Positions 18,663 through 28,950 of a stretch of DNA of 64,000 nucleotides are shown piece by piece. The translations under genes and the position numbers were made by a program. This DNA is from Diplonema papillatum. Lineage: Eukaryota > Euglenozoa > Diplonemea > Diplonemida > Diplonemidae. Position 1 is the stretch's first letter. Each line of letters begins with the position of its first letter. The notes under the pieces are model-generated. The model saw only the letters and a list, made by a program, of their open reading frames with translations, was not told the origin of the DNA and made no database searches. The stretch covers positions 1 through 64,000 of the forward strand of contig JAPJBO010000053.1 of assembly GCA_030068145.1 (NCBI GenBank), given 5' to 3'.

Positions 18663-20091
18663 ATGGATGCATATACCGTGAAAGAAATCGGATGTATCAT
18701 CGCCGCGAACAGAGTGCGCCTCAACATGTCGCTGAGCGACTGTACTGAACTTGGGCGTATCGTCCGGGACAAAACAGGCTGCAGCATGGGGCTATCCTAC
18801 AACTCCCTTGCTGCCAAAAAGAAGCCATTCAATAACTTGTCAAGCGGACTCATAAGTAACACTGTAGAGGCTTTGTCGTTTGCGATGCAGCGCTTTCCAC
18901 TCCAACTGGATAGTAGCCCGCCATCTGTGCTCTTCATCATGGACGGCTACAAGCCTGGAAACGCTTTCAGGGGCAAAGCAGGTCGGCAGCGATTGGCAGT
19001 GAGTGTCACAGACGGGCTGAACGCAAGCAAGCTTTTCACAGTTTGTGACCGACGTAAGGCACAGTTTTATGACTGGATTTTCAGCTTTTTACCATCTCTC
19101 AATATCATCGAGAACGGGACGTTCTACCAGGGTGAAAAAACGGTTGTCTTTGAATACGTTCCGGCTTGGTGGCGACCATGCTGAATTGTGGTCTTTCTTT
19201 CGTGGCGTCGGAGGCACTGGCCATAGGAGTGCATTTTGTAGCACCCCCTTACAGGACAGACTCAGGTACTTGCATTGCTGCCCTCGGTTGAGTGTGCAAG
19301 AAATGCACGAATCTGGCTTCGATTGCCCTGTTGCAGCTAGATTTAGTTCCCCGTGCTACACCGTAACGCCGGTGCTGCATGACGTGAAAGGGGTCTTGAA
19401 GTTGATAATTAGGACCATTCCTGGAGCTCAGACCCTTCAAACTTCGGTGCTGGGCAGTGATGCGAACTTTACTGGTGGCCAAGCTCGCGACTTACTCAGA
19501 GCCCTTCTCGCACAGACAACAGGCAATCAACACCTGCTTTGCTGTGCAATGGATGTCCTGATATATTTCAGGTACCAAGACATGCCAGTCAGGTTTTTCT
19601 ATGGAGCAACGCATAAAAAGGAGTTTGTTTTCAGTGTGGTGTGCTATCACGTGCTAGTATTTCTTCTGGAATGGGCGAACCCAGGCGTGACACACTCAGC
19701 TTATGCGCATAGCATGGAACACTGGTTTGACCGTGAAAATGCTCACAGGTTGAGCGTGTCCGATGAAAGCTTTGAGCAAGGCAATGGTGAAAGGAAGCGA
19801 TGGGCTTCCCACACTTCCCAACAAACATTCGAACGCGACATGTTATCCTTCGACCCCCAGACCAAACATGTTGATGTTCAACTGAAACCGCTTCGTCCGC
19901 CGTCTCTTCCACCAGTTTCCGAGTATGTCCCGGAAATTCTGACGTACGACACAATATACTTGTGTAAGTGTATTGCTCGGGCTGACGACCTGGAAACAGG
20001 CCACCCAGAAGTTGGAGACTCGACTTCGCAACCTGGGCTTGAGCGAACACATCGGCAAAAAAACAGGGTGGGGACAGAAGTATTTGGGTAG
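18663..20091 (+). pseudogene. Candidate DDE-type transposase, frameshifted
   Basis: The ATG at 18663 opens a frame ending at 19184. A one-base shift near 19172 joins VFEYVPA to LGGDHAELWSFFRGVGG in the next frame, which continues to 20091. Candidate acidic catalytic positions are FIMDGYKPGN, LGGDHAELW and the EQGN of SDESFEQGNGERKRW. GGDH followed by a Gly-rich turn and Cys resembles a motif in several CMC/KDZ-type transposases; the superfamily is not certain. The final part reads on into the zinc-finger frame at 19973-20476 after a second shift. Two shifts suggest this copy is dead. Confidence 0.5.
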
Positions 20092-20476
20092 CCCGCAAGA
20101 CGAAGGAGCATTTCTGAAGGTGTGTGTTTGTGGAGAAACACCGTGGCGTGAAGCAGAGGGTGCGTTTGAAGCAGAGGACAGTACCGAAGAAGCCGAGGAA
20201 GCAGAAGTATTTTGTTGCATGTGCCGAAAGACAGGCTTTTCGAGCATCAGGGGTTTGTATGCACACTATGATGCCTACTATCGGCCCTCCTTTACATGCG
20301 AGTGCAGGCAGAACTGCCCGTTCTGCAACAAGCGAGTCGGGACACTCGGCTTTAGTCAACACTTACTGTACATGCATCCAGAGAAGCTGCATAAGGAAAC
20401 CTGTCCGCTGTTCCTCCGAACCTTTCGTTCTCTAAGGGAACGGGACAAGCACATGAGCGACGAACACACTATTTAA
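19973..20476 (+). CDS. C2H2 zinc-finger C-terminal segment of the transposase gene
   Basis: This open frame overlaps the end of the previous one by about 120 bp and ends at 20476. It contains an acidic stretch (EAEDSTEEAEEAEV) and then Cys/His pairs that read as C2H2 fingers: CCMCRKTG...LYAHYDAY, CPFCNKRVGT...HLLYMHPE, and CPLFLRTFRS...KHMSDEH. It most likely is the C-terminal DNA-binding part of the transposase, now in another frame. Confidence 0.55.
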   Translation: MLGLTTWKQATQKLETRLRNLGLSEHIGKKTGWGQKYLGSPQDEGAFLKVCVCGETPWREAEGAFEAEDSTEEAEEAEVFCCMCRKTGFSSIRGLYAHYDAYYRPSFTCECRQNCPFCNKRVGTLGFSQHLLYMHPEKLHKETCPLFLRTFRSLRERDKHMSDEHTI

Positions 20477-20766
20477 CGCAGATTGGCAGACACTTCATTA
20501 TTCGTTACACACGAAGCCACGCGGTCCTCGGTTTTTTCGTTACTTGTGAAATCGTAGATTTCTTGGTGTCACTATCTTTGTGGGTTTGATCCTCGGTGAA
20601 CTAGCCCCGATAAAAGCTTTCCTGTGGCACTGAACTAAGCGTCAAAGGTTTGGTTACTTATTTCTTTCCCTTCTTCTGACTTTTTGGAGTACTGTTTCCC
20701 GTAAGAAGGTCATTGGAGCCACGGTTCTCAGCCAATTGTACGTGATCAGAACGAATTTCCTGTGTT

Positions 20767-20912
20767 TTACTTGTCATATGACAAGTACCTACTTGTCATA
20801 TGACAAGTACGTACTTGTCATATGACAAGTACATGCTTGTCATAGTACTTGTCCTAATATGACAAATACATGTACTTGTCATATGTACTTGTCATACGTA
20901 TGACAAGTACGT
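20767..20912. repeat. Right subterminal palindrome cluster
   Basis: Three full copies of ACTTGTCATATGACAAGT, some partial ones, and the ATACGTAT-centred variant next to the terminus, mirroring 16669-16818. Confidence 0.85.
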
Positions 20913-20916
20913 GGTG

Positions 20917-21439
20917 CATCGTACCATATGGCACAGGTCTTTCTTTGAATCACAAGGTGCCAAAGAAATGAAAAATGGTGAAGAAGACGTATCATTTGCT
21001 CAGCCTGAAACCTTGACTCGCTGGAGAGTTCGTCGGATGAGGAGTCCGAGGTGTCCGAGGAAGAGCCAGAGGATGTGGAGGCGGGAGGCGTGATAAGCTT
21101 ACTCAAACCCCACCAGTTCAGCGGGTGCACCGTGGTGGACTCAGCATGTGCGTGGGAGACGGGCGCTTAACACAACTCCGACCAACCGGACATATATGAC
21201 CGGTTTAATCTGGAATTTTCTGTAGGTGTGCGTATGGGGCGCCCAAAAATTCCCAAAAGTATGGAATTCACCCATTTCGAGCATATCTTTTCATTGCCGC
21301 CCTCGAACGTCAAAAAATCGTCAGCAATGACATTTGCAACAATGTGGTAAGATTGGGGAAACCCCGGAAAATCAGCTTTTTTTAGAGCTTTTTCCACATT
21401 TATTATCTTTTTTTTATCAGCAGTCGAGATCCCAGGAAC
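20917..21439. other. Spacer, no supported gene
   Basis: A Ser/Asp-rich minus-strand frame at about 20940-21120 (SSGSSSDTSDSSSDE) is low complexity and could be the C-terminus of a gene, but nothing upstream supports it. The rest is plain sequence. Confidence 0.3.
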
Positions 21440-22436
21440 TTGGGTGATGAAATGCCTCGTAGGAAGCGGGCGGCTACGGAAATGAAGAGTGTGGGGTCTA
21501 CAGAGGAAGAGGACGAAGAGGATGGCGATGAAGACAACAATAGGTCGAAGGACTGTGCGCGAGGAAGTGCTTCATCTCGACGCCGCCACGCTTGGCGGGT
21601 AACGGTGGTCGACTCTGAGCGGGTAACGGTGGGCGACTCTTGCGAGAGAGCTGGGACAGACACCGGTCGCGACTCGAGTTCGGCGGGGTGCGACGCTGCA
21701 GCTTCGTGGCGAGCAGACGGGGTGGAGTGCGGGTATATCGCACTCACATGCGAGCGATGGAGGGCAGTTTTGCGATGCCATCGGCAGTGAACGTTCTCAG
21801 CTTTCGCCCGCGAACTTTTCAACATGCGTTGCAGCAGTGTGGCACGCTTACCGGAGCTGGACACTTCTCAGGTGTCGAGCTTCTGCCTCCAACACGGTAT
21901 CAGATTCCAGCCCAGTCCGGAGACAGTGTACACAGCGCTGTACAACCGGCTCAGTCGAGCGAGACGAAGACCGACCCCACCCAGCCAACGTCTTCTTCCT
22001 GGCCAACCAGCGGGTTCAGAGCGGTGATCTCGGCCACTTTACGAACATTTTTGGCGAGCGACCAAAGAATAGGCGCTGAAGTCCCCCGCAAAGCCTGCAC
22101 CGGAGCGTCCCGGCTGACCACCAAAAGAACAGGCGCCGAAGTTCTCCGCAAAGGCTGTCGAAGCGCCCCGGCCGACCACCAAAAGAACAGGCGCCGAAGT
22201 TCTCCGCAAAGGCTGCACCGAAGCACCCCGGCCGACCACCAAAAGGACCGGCACAGAAGCCCCCCGCAAACCCAGCACCGCGAGGCCGCCCACCGAATAC
22301 TGAGAGCGCTGCGGTCAAGGCGGCAGGTGCAGATAGGTAACAAGCGCCGGAAGCATGACACGGTGCGCTCTAAGAGGTAGTCACGAAAGAGAACAGATGC
22401 AGAGTATCGCCACAGGTTCTTTGCATTCTAGATGAT
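21440..22436 (+). pseudogene. 3' part of a divergent relative of the non-LTR retrotransposon
   Basis: The frame ending at 22380 finishes with NKRRKHDTVRSKR, close to the ORF2 terminus of the intact copy (LKRRKHDTSRAKR), and is followed by the same 3' UTR tail (tcgccacaggttctttgcat). Upstream are an acidic/Ser-rich frame (21440-21790) and a 60-bp tandem repeat. The body is too diverged or rearranged to align with ORF2 by eye, so only the 3' 150 bp is a firm match. Confidence 0.6.
22073..22310 (+). repeat. About four 60-bp tandem units in the retrotransposon remnant
   Basis: Units begin near 22073, 22133, 22191 and 22251, with core gcgccgaagttctccgcaaa and ccggccgaccaccaaaag. One 58-bp spacing shifts the reading frame. 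This appears to be a local expansion of the C-terminal basic region. Confidence 0.8.
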
Positions 22437-22510
22437 GTCCTTGTCGTGGAGCAGCAACAGCCCAACCCCGAATTCCCGTTCAACGCCAAGAAGGCCGGAC
22501 CGAATCCGTC

Positions 22511-22821
22511 CTACGATCTTCGACGAGGATTCCTCCCACTGGCATCTTCAGATGTATGTTCACCGACCTGGTGGTCACCAGTAAAAGGTAGCTCGATATT
22601 TACAGGACACTGCACTTCACAGACTCCCTCAGTGGAAAGAAGGAACACCCGGACCGACTCATCAAGATAAGAGAAATTTTCCAGCTTGTGTCTCTCCAGT
22701 GGCGCTCCGATACTTAGCTTGATGAGTCGATCATCAAGTACAAAGACCGTGTCCGCTTGAAGCAATACATGCCCATGAAACGGCACCGATTCGGTTTGAA
22801 GTATTTTGTTCTGGCTGCAGA
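22511..22821 (-). CDS. Exon of an unrecognised multi-exon gene (downstream exon)
   Basis: The acceptor gtagccag at 22822 leads to an open frame with strong protein character: KILQTESVPFHGHVLLQADT, FVLDDRLIKLSIGAPLERHK. Joined to the upstream exon it reads NVPGAR-SAARTKILQ in phase. The frame ends at a stop at 22511, but a donor-like GTCGGTGA after DHQ (22568) suggests the exon may end there. No domain is recognised; alternating hydrophobic segments suggest a beta-rich fold. Confidence 0.5.
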
Positions 22822-22876
22822 CTGGCTACACTTTGGTATTGTCAACGTATACTGATAAGTTTGCACAGATACTCAC

Positions 22877-22924
22877 CCTGGCCCCGGGAACGTTGGTGAG
22901 CGTGAACTTCCTGCAGATGCGGTT
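22877..22924 (-). CDS. 48-nt exon upstream of 22822-22876 intron
   Basis: The acceptor gcatacag precedes AACCGCATCTGC and the exon ends with a perfect donor, CAGG followed by gtgagtatct. It encodes NRICRKFTLTNVPGAR in phase with the next exon. The intervening intron is 55 nt. Upstream exons were not located. Confidence 0.45.
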
Positions 22925-23893
22925 CTGTATGCATACTCAGAAAGGCACGCGGACAACTACTACACAAGCGTCCCCCTCATGCTAAGATTATGATACCTTG
23001 GGGTTCCATGCGGCCGGAACTGTCCGCAAAAATTGGAACGAGACCACTTTTTAGCAAGTCCCGGAAGAAGCGCGGCCGCCCATCCCAGGTATAACGCTGT
23101 CGCCGAAGTAGGGACAGTCATAAGCGAGAAGACGATAGCAGACTAGTGCCGCATCATGTCAACGTTTCGACTTCCAAGGGTGGCAACGGTAAGATATGCT
23201 TCGAAATCACAAAATTCCAGCCCCAGAATGCCAAAAAGAGCGAAGGCACTCCACAAATGGGGAAAAAGTGGAAATTAACCTGTAGGTGCTTGGTCGGAGT
23301 TGGGTTAATAGTAATAATAATGCGAATTCCCACCCGATAAGCACACTCCCACCTTTCCGCACTCATAGCATAATGAGGCCATCGTGGGTGCCTGAAATGT
23401 GGTCCTCCGTGACCTATCTCGGTGAAATGGACATTAATAGAAGATAAATAGCTGACACGTGTGACAAGTACGTGGTGGATAAAGCCTCAGGAGGGGTGGG
23501 AGAGGAGAGAGTTTCGCGTTTTTCTTTTCGCTGCCTTCGAGTTAATCAATCCATCTGTGCAGAGCTGGTTCCTGATGAAAAAAAGGAAACAGTTCTGAGA
23601 AACGAAGACAATCGACTGTTCTTCACTTGAAAGCGATCTACTCTAAGTATTGTGAGGGTTGTACATTGTTGAAGCAAAGAACTAAGGAAGGTGCGGTGCT
23701 CACGAACATGCTTCGCTTGCTTGGACGTCGTCTGTCGTCTTGGTGGTGGCGGTGGCGGTGGTGGTATCAGGACCGAAGGTAAGAGCCTCTGCTTTACCCA
23801 TTTCCTTGGTCGGTAACGGGAGGAGGCTTGCTTTCGAGAATTTGGTTCAGGACTTGAATCACTGCAAGACTGGAACACCGGCAGAGAAGTCAC
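22925..23893. other. No supported gene; one transposon end remnant
   Basis: At 23460-23477 acaagtacgtggtg matches the right terminus of the CACTA-like element at 16663-20916, a solo or decayed end. A Pro-rich minus frame (23546-23893) contains a run of eight Pro from a (GGT)n-like tract at about 23740-23760 and is not convincing as a gene. Confidence 0.4.
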
Positions 23894-24350
23894 TTAGTAG
23901 CCCATCCGTGCGTAGTACCCACGAGATAGTGACTCGGTCATAGCTCGGTGATCAATCCCGGACCTTCCCTTGGCACCCGTGCCGTTGATGCTCGGCGAGC
24001 TATTGCGGCGGGCTGTCGGGGTCGTGCTGCGCAAGGGTTTCTGTTTCGACGATGTCCGGCGCACGCCGCTTGCACGGTTGGGGTGAGAACAGCTTTGAGC
24101 TGGTGACGGCCCGGTCTGTTGAGAAGCCTCCAACCGGACCTGCCGCTGTGTGAGCCAGTGCAGGCGGCCTTGGTACTCTTGCTTCATATCTGCGAGTTTC
24201 TGTTCGTATTCGCGCTGCATTGCCTCTAAGTCGTCAACAACGCCCCGTTCAAGTTCATGGAGTCGCTGCCGTTCCTTCTCTTTGGCTTGGCGGAACTGAC
24301 CAGCATACTGCATGTGCGATAAACCTTGCAGCCCTCGGATACCCTCAGTC
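23894..24350 (-). CDS. Terminal exon of a coiled-coil protein
   Basis: The acceptor gatacaacag at 24351 opens a frame TEGIRGLQGLSHMQYAG that continues through a clear coiled coil (FRQAKEKERQRLHELERGVV, EAMQREYEQKLADMKQEYQG), then a basic Ser/Thr/Pro-rich low-complexity tail and a stop at 23894 (YYARMGY). Either the Met at 24313 is the start or this is the last exon of a longer gene; the good 3' splice site favours the latter. Function unknown; long helical proteins of this kind are often cytoskeletal. Confidence 0.5.
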
Positions 24351-24421
24351 CTGTTGTATCGTGTTAGAGCTGAAGCCTTTCAAATCAAACAGTCGATGCG
24401 AGGGAGCTTTTTAGAGCTACA

Positions 24422-24560
24422 TGGTGTGATCAGATCCAAGTATTGCCGGGTTCGTGCCGGGTCTGTTCCAGGGGGGTCTCACCTTTTTTGTGTTTCCGAC
24501 GATCCGAATGGACGTACAGATTGGTGTCTTTCGACCTTTTGGATGCTTGTGAAGTTCAGC
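24422..24560 (+). mobile_element. Truncated end of a TGGTGTG-type element
   Basis: TGGTGTGATCAGATCC followed by gccgggttcgtgccggg resembles the left end of the complete element at 60516-62460. Positions 24500-24545 (gtgtttccgacgatcc, gtacagattggtgtctttcg) recur at about 50157-50205. No matching right end was found nearby. Confidence 0.45.
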
Positions 24561-24613
24561 TTAGTGCGTGCTTGTGGTGATCGGTGGGGTTCCCAAAAGA
24601 AAAATGTTTCGTG

Positions 24614-25170
24614 TTATCGTATCTTCGAGCTAGACTTGATCTCGTGCATTAGCCAAGTGGCCCATTCTGTTGCTTTTCCGCTGGGCTCCTGATAGCGGAC
24701 TCGCGCGCAAACAGACAGTATGACTGCTGTGTTGCGGGCTGCAAATTCATCCAATACTTGTCTGTACGTTACCTCACTCTGTCCAAAGATGCGCGTGAGG
24801 TTGGCTTCGGGTCCGTAGCATAGAATATGTCGTTCATCGCCAGCCGTCAGGACATGATCTGCACTTCCTCGGTGGTAGCAGCCTTCTACGGCGCACTCGT
24901 TGCGGGTTTTGAACGGCATGATGGCTCTACGGGTGAGTGCTTGGAGGAGATCCGTAGCTCCATGCAGGTTCCTCAGCGCCCGCAGGGCTTGTGCGCTGAG
25001 GCAGCGAGGTGGTACGTCGGTAGATAGTCGATTACGGACCGCGGTGTCGCGACTGTCGGTACGGTTTCTCCTCGCGAAGAGTCCGTTTTCTTCGAGTTGC
25101 ACCAGGTCACCATTGTTGTCTTCGGTATCGTCTTCTTGCCACCGTTGGCACAGCCTGGCAACGTTGGCTT
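24614..25170 (-). CDS. Unrecognised protein, about 185 aa, probable terminal exon
   Basis: An open minus-strand frame with convincing composition: QRWQEDDTEDNNGDLVQLEE, RLSTDVPPRCLSAQALRALR, CAVEGCYHRGSADHVLTAGD, TYRQVLDEFAARNTAVILSV, ending at 24614. The 5' end is uncertain: the frame runs into a poly-A stretch (poly-T on the plus strand near 25170), so the Met at 25198 is probably not genuine. A CxxxxC...H cluster could bind metal. It may be the cargo or own gene of the truncated element starting at 24422. Confidence 0.45.
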
Positions 25171-25488
25171 TTTTTTTTTTTTCCCCCGACGACCGCAAGT
25201 GTCAAACAAGCCCACCCGAAGGTAGTTGATTTCTTTAGGCAGGTTTACTCTACCGGCAGAAGTTGTTTGGGTTAGCGTCCTTTTTTTTTTGTGTTCAGCC
25301 CTGACCAGTGCATAATACAGAGACGTGATTTGGCCAAAAACGGGTGTTTTGCGCATCTGGACGTTTTTGGCCTGAAGGCTTTGTATTTGGGCACAGCGGG
25401 AGGCACAGCTCTTGCGTTTCGGTTTCGGGTGGTGCGAGCGTGAAGCGTGTCGATCCAAGATGGTGTATGAGGGCAGTATTCATGGCAT

Positions 25489-26165
25489 TCACGGCGGGCA
25501 AGGGCACTTCACAAAGGCAGAACAAGACTGATGAAAGGTCGCAGTGGTGAAGCAAATATATAGGTGTCGTGGAGGGTCTGGGCCAACTTTACTCCACTGC
25601 ATCTCCGCTGAGCGCCACTTGGGCCCGTGCTGGTGTGAAAAACAATTTCTATTTTTGCGATAAGCACTGTGCCAGTTCTGAACTGTGTTCTGTGCCTCTT
25701 TCCACAGATCGAAGAGCGCAAAAAGCAACTTCGGTTTGGATTCAGTAAACAACTGATCATCGCAATCACGTAGTTTCGCGAGGTTTTCTGTTTCACTTTC
25801 TTCGCTTTCCTCTTCTTCATTTAAAACATCCTCATGCCGGCTTCCTTCGTTCTCGCGATTGGGGGCAGGGGGCATTGTCGGGTCCGGGCTAACAGACCAA
25901 CGCAGAAATCATGAACCAACTTGGCCATGAGGTCGTCGTCAATCCCACCCTTTTCGAGGTTGCAAGCTATGAACAGCAGCTTCCTCAGCGTCCTGAGTTT
26001 TGTACCTTTCCTCAGGTAGTGCCTCAAAATGCGCAGAGTTGAAAAGCTCCGTTCGACGCTTGCTGTGCCAAGGGGAGTGTCAGTGCCAGACGCAGGAGCA
26101 ACACGGCCTCTGGATACAGCGACGACAACTTTCCTAGCCTGTGGAGCTCCACGGAGAGGCTGAAT
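25489..26165 (-). pseudogene. hAT-type transposase, C-terminal dimerisation domain, frameshifted
   Basis: The minus strand reads SLYPEAVLLLRLALTLP in one frame, then GTASVERSFSTLRILRHYLR and LRTLRKLLFIACNLEKGGID in the next, which is the conserved C-terminal hAT dimerisation signature (the ERSFS block, family knowledge). A further shift near 25860 joins to NEEEESEESETENLAKLRD. At least two frameshifts and no upstream catalytic region mean a dead remnant. It might be kin to the hAT MITEs at 33641 and 37471, but no shared terminus is seen here. Confidence 0.7.
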
Positions 26166-26169
26166 CAGG

Positions 26170-27040
26170 ATCTGATCCGAGCCAGTTCGACGAGCACACG
26201 CGGGAGCTCTTCAACGTGCGTACTCTGACCCTCCTCGACCCTCCGCAACCCCCTCGACCCGAGTGAAATACGAGAATGTGTAAACCACTCAAGAACCATG
26301 TATTTGACCCGTATTCGAGGCTCCGACAGGAATACCAAGTGAAGATAGCAAAAGAACGAAATAAGGCTATGCCAACTGCAGCTTTGTAGCTGACATTGTG
26401 TCCTGCTTTCAAGACAAGGACACCTCAACACACTATATTGTCAACAACAACTCTGGTTGCTCCATGGTATTGCTTTCAATGCTTGAATAATGGTCGAAAC
26501 CATGCTTCACAACAAGTGCTCCGTCCGCCACCGTGCCTGCAACTTCTCCGCTGCGGCTTCTTGTGTTTTCTTCTACGATTTCCTCTGCCACAGCTCGTTT
26601 CGTGAAGCTGGCGGGTACCATTCAGTTGCCGCTGACTTAGGAGGCACCGGCTTTTTGAATATTGGCCTCGGGGCCGTTTGCAGGTGCATTATTAGGTTGC
26701 AGGCTCTCTGGATGGCAACGGTCCGCAGGTACGTCCGCGAGCCCTTGGCATCTAGCGAGCCCAGCGACAGCGAGTCAAGGAGACCTAATCCTCAAATAAC
26801 GCTAAAAGCACAAGCAAATTCGGTTCCCGAGTTCATAAACAGTTTGATGCCTGCATCCACGAACACACGAAACGAACTGTGGCAGTGAAGGCAGAGGAGG
26901 AAAGGAAAGTTCACTACACAGAGAAAGCGGCAGCTTGAGAAGTTCGGAGGCCCAGTGGCGGCAAAATATACCGCGGAAGCCTCGGAGATGACCTAAAACG
27001 TTGATTCCTGCCGGTTTCTCATATGTTCAAGCATGCTGTA
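26170..27040. other. No firmly supported gene
   Basis: A plus-strand frame at 26490-26888 ends in protein-like sequence (PQITLKAQANSVPEFINSLM) and could be an exon, but no splice sites or homology support it. Nothing else is seen. Confidence 0.3.
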
Positions 27041-27055
27041 CTGTGAGTTATCTCA

Positions 27056-27190
27056 ATCTCGCATATTCTCGCACGTGCGAGAATATGCGAGAATCATGCG
27101 AGAATTGCGAGAATGTGCGAGAATTTTGCGAGAATCGGGGCCGCGACCCCCCAATACGAGAATATGCGAGAATACGAGTCGTATCGGATG
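27056..27190. repeat. Degenerate gcgagaat tandem repeat
   Basis: About ten imperfect units of gcgagaat/gagaatat, starting with a small palindrome tattctcgcacgtgcgagaata. It lies just outside the element at 27235. Confidence 0.7.
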
Positions 27191-27666
27191 TATGCCTAGG
27201 GGGGGGTCAAACTAAGGCAAAAAAGTGTCCCATATGGTGTGGTCGGTGGGCCAGTTCCCCGTAGTTCCCCCGTAGTTCAACATGGGGGGGGGTGTCTTTT
27301 TTTTTTTTCGTTTCTTGTTTTTTTGCTGAGTGCTTTAGGAATGCAGCCTTGGGTCCTGGAGAGCATTTCTAAGCTACTTTGCACTTTTTCGTCACAAAAT
27401 AAGGACAATTTCGGGTAATTCGAGCGTATCAAGATCACAGACCCCAGGAGACAAGCCACCTGGTCCAGGCCAAAATCGGTGAATTTCGGGGGGTAATTCC
27501 TTTGTGGCGACCACTTTCTGCAGTCGGCCCTGGCGAAGGTGGGGCGGAAGAGCTACAAAGGTGCAATTACTTGCGCAGAGCGGCCATGTGCTATGCGTGC
27601 CCCGAAGAGGAAGGAAGAGGATGAGAAGGAAGGACAGACTGCGAGTCACGGTTTGACAGGTAGTGA

Positions 27667-28605
27667 CAGGATCAGCTGCGGTTAGGAGAGTAGGAAATGT
27701 TCTACCAGAGGCCCCGCGCCGGCCGGGTTTCGAAGCGATCGCGGGACCGCAGACCTTCGCGGCGGTCGGAGGAGAGAGGAGGTTCCGGGCGCTGCAATAT
27801 TGGCTGGATGGGATGTGCTGGTCGGTGGTGGGTGACGTCTCGATGGCAGAGCTCGCCGTCGACTTTGAAGTGCCGCAGACCTTCGCGGCGGTCGGAGGAG
27901 AGAGGTGGTTCCGGGCGCTGCAATATTGGCTGGATGGGATGTGCTGGTCGGTGGTGGGTGACGTCTCGACGGCAGAGCTCGCCGTCGACTTTGAAGTGTG
28001 CACCAAACTAGATCTTCCGGGCAGTGTCGTAGCGACGACGGACGGGACACCATTGAGCATGCGTGCGAGGGTACTCGCAAAACTTTTAAAAACCGTCGGG
28101 GATGCGCTGGAGCGAAACGGCGACGGACCGCTTCTGCCAGACAGGAAACTGGGGAAGATAGGGTCGCTGAGAACGGTGGGAGCCGTGCCTCACGGGGTAC
28201 GAGATGAGGCCGATCTTCCGTGGTGGTACAGAGACGATGGAAGTGCTCGAGACACAGCTGACGACGGCACGAGTTCAGCGACGAGCGCGTGGGGGATGGA
28301 TCTTTTTTCCTACGTGTGGAGGTGGAAGGGCAGAGCGTGCGGCGAGATGGGCGGTGTTCAACGCTACGGAACACGAAAAGTGGAGTGAGCGGGTGTGCCA
28401 CGGCACCAGAAAGTGAAGTGCGGCGTGTGAAAGCGCCGGTGCAACCTGGACGAGCAATCGAAGAAGAAGCGAGGCACCAAACGCGCGCCTGAGCGCGACG
28501 ATCAAGTCGAGCTAAAGAGGCGAAAGAATGACACATCACGTACGAAGAGATAACCGCGACACCGCAAATCGCCACAGATTATTTGCATTCTAACCCAAAC
28601 TATCA
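27667..28605 (+). pseudogene. Retrotransposon ORF2 C-terminal fragment with internal duplication and deletion
   Basis: It encodes FEAIAGPQTFAAVGGER, RALQYWLDGMCWSVVGDVS and KIGSLRTVGA, matching ORF2 residues about 1390-1510 of the intact copy. A 126-bp unit is tandemly duplicated in frame. Frame breaks occur near 28190 and 28390, the Cys/His array is deleted, and the 3' tail (cacatcacgtacgaagagat to gcattctaacccaaac at about 28605) is retained. It lies inside the element at 27235-29788. Confidence 0.85.
27747..27998 (+). repeat. 126-bp in-frame tandem duplication
   Basis: Two units, 27747-27872 and 27873-27998, differ at only a few positions (for example agg/tgg and atg/acg changes). The intact ORF2 has one unit. 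A 126-bp length keeps the frame (42 codons). Confidence 0.9.
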
Positions 28606-28950
28606 GAGGCGGTCGCGGTCGAAGACGGCAACCCGAGCGAGGAGCAAGGTTGATAACCAGTAATGGCCATGCTGAAGGCAAGGTTGCGTTGCAGGAGGAG
28701 AAACTGGTGCTTGGCCGAGGATAAGATGGCTATGGCGGCAGGTGCAGAACAGAGAGACAGCGAGTCCTTCTTGTGGGGTAGTCACGCCTTCGCAGTCCCA
28801 GGACCTCCGCCCACTTGCATACAGCCGTCGACTGGCCTTTCCCAAGAGGACGAGTTGGAATGCAGGTACCATCTCCGGAGAGCTTCCGGTTTCTCCCAGA
28901 GTAGAGGAGCTGATGCAAACGCCACCTGGGCTTCTGAACGTGATTGCAGA

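Larger units (their letters stand above)
16663..20916. mobile_element. CACTA/CMC-like DNA transposon with palindromic subterminal repeats
   Basis: The inverted termini are CACCACGTACTTGTCATACG at 16663 and its complement ending at 20916. The dinucleotide CA precedes the left end and follows the right end, a 2-bp target duplication. Both ends carry clusters of the 18-bp palindrome ACTTGTCATATGACAAGT. CAC termini, 2-3 bp duplication and subterminal repeat clusters are CMC hallmarks (family knowledge). Inside are three plus-strand coding segments, broken by one in-frame stop and two frame changes. A solo end of the same family appears near 23465. Confidence 0.7.

Noticed and set aside
19184..19184. 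Intron joining the two transposase frames
   Set aside because: No GT-AG pair near the junction joins VFEYVPA to LGGDHAELW in phase; a single-base shift explains it better.
23700..23770. Pro-rich (PPPPPPPP) protein on the minus strand
   Set aside because: Derived from a GGT/GGC microsatellite; flanking sequence of the frame is not protein-like.
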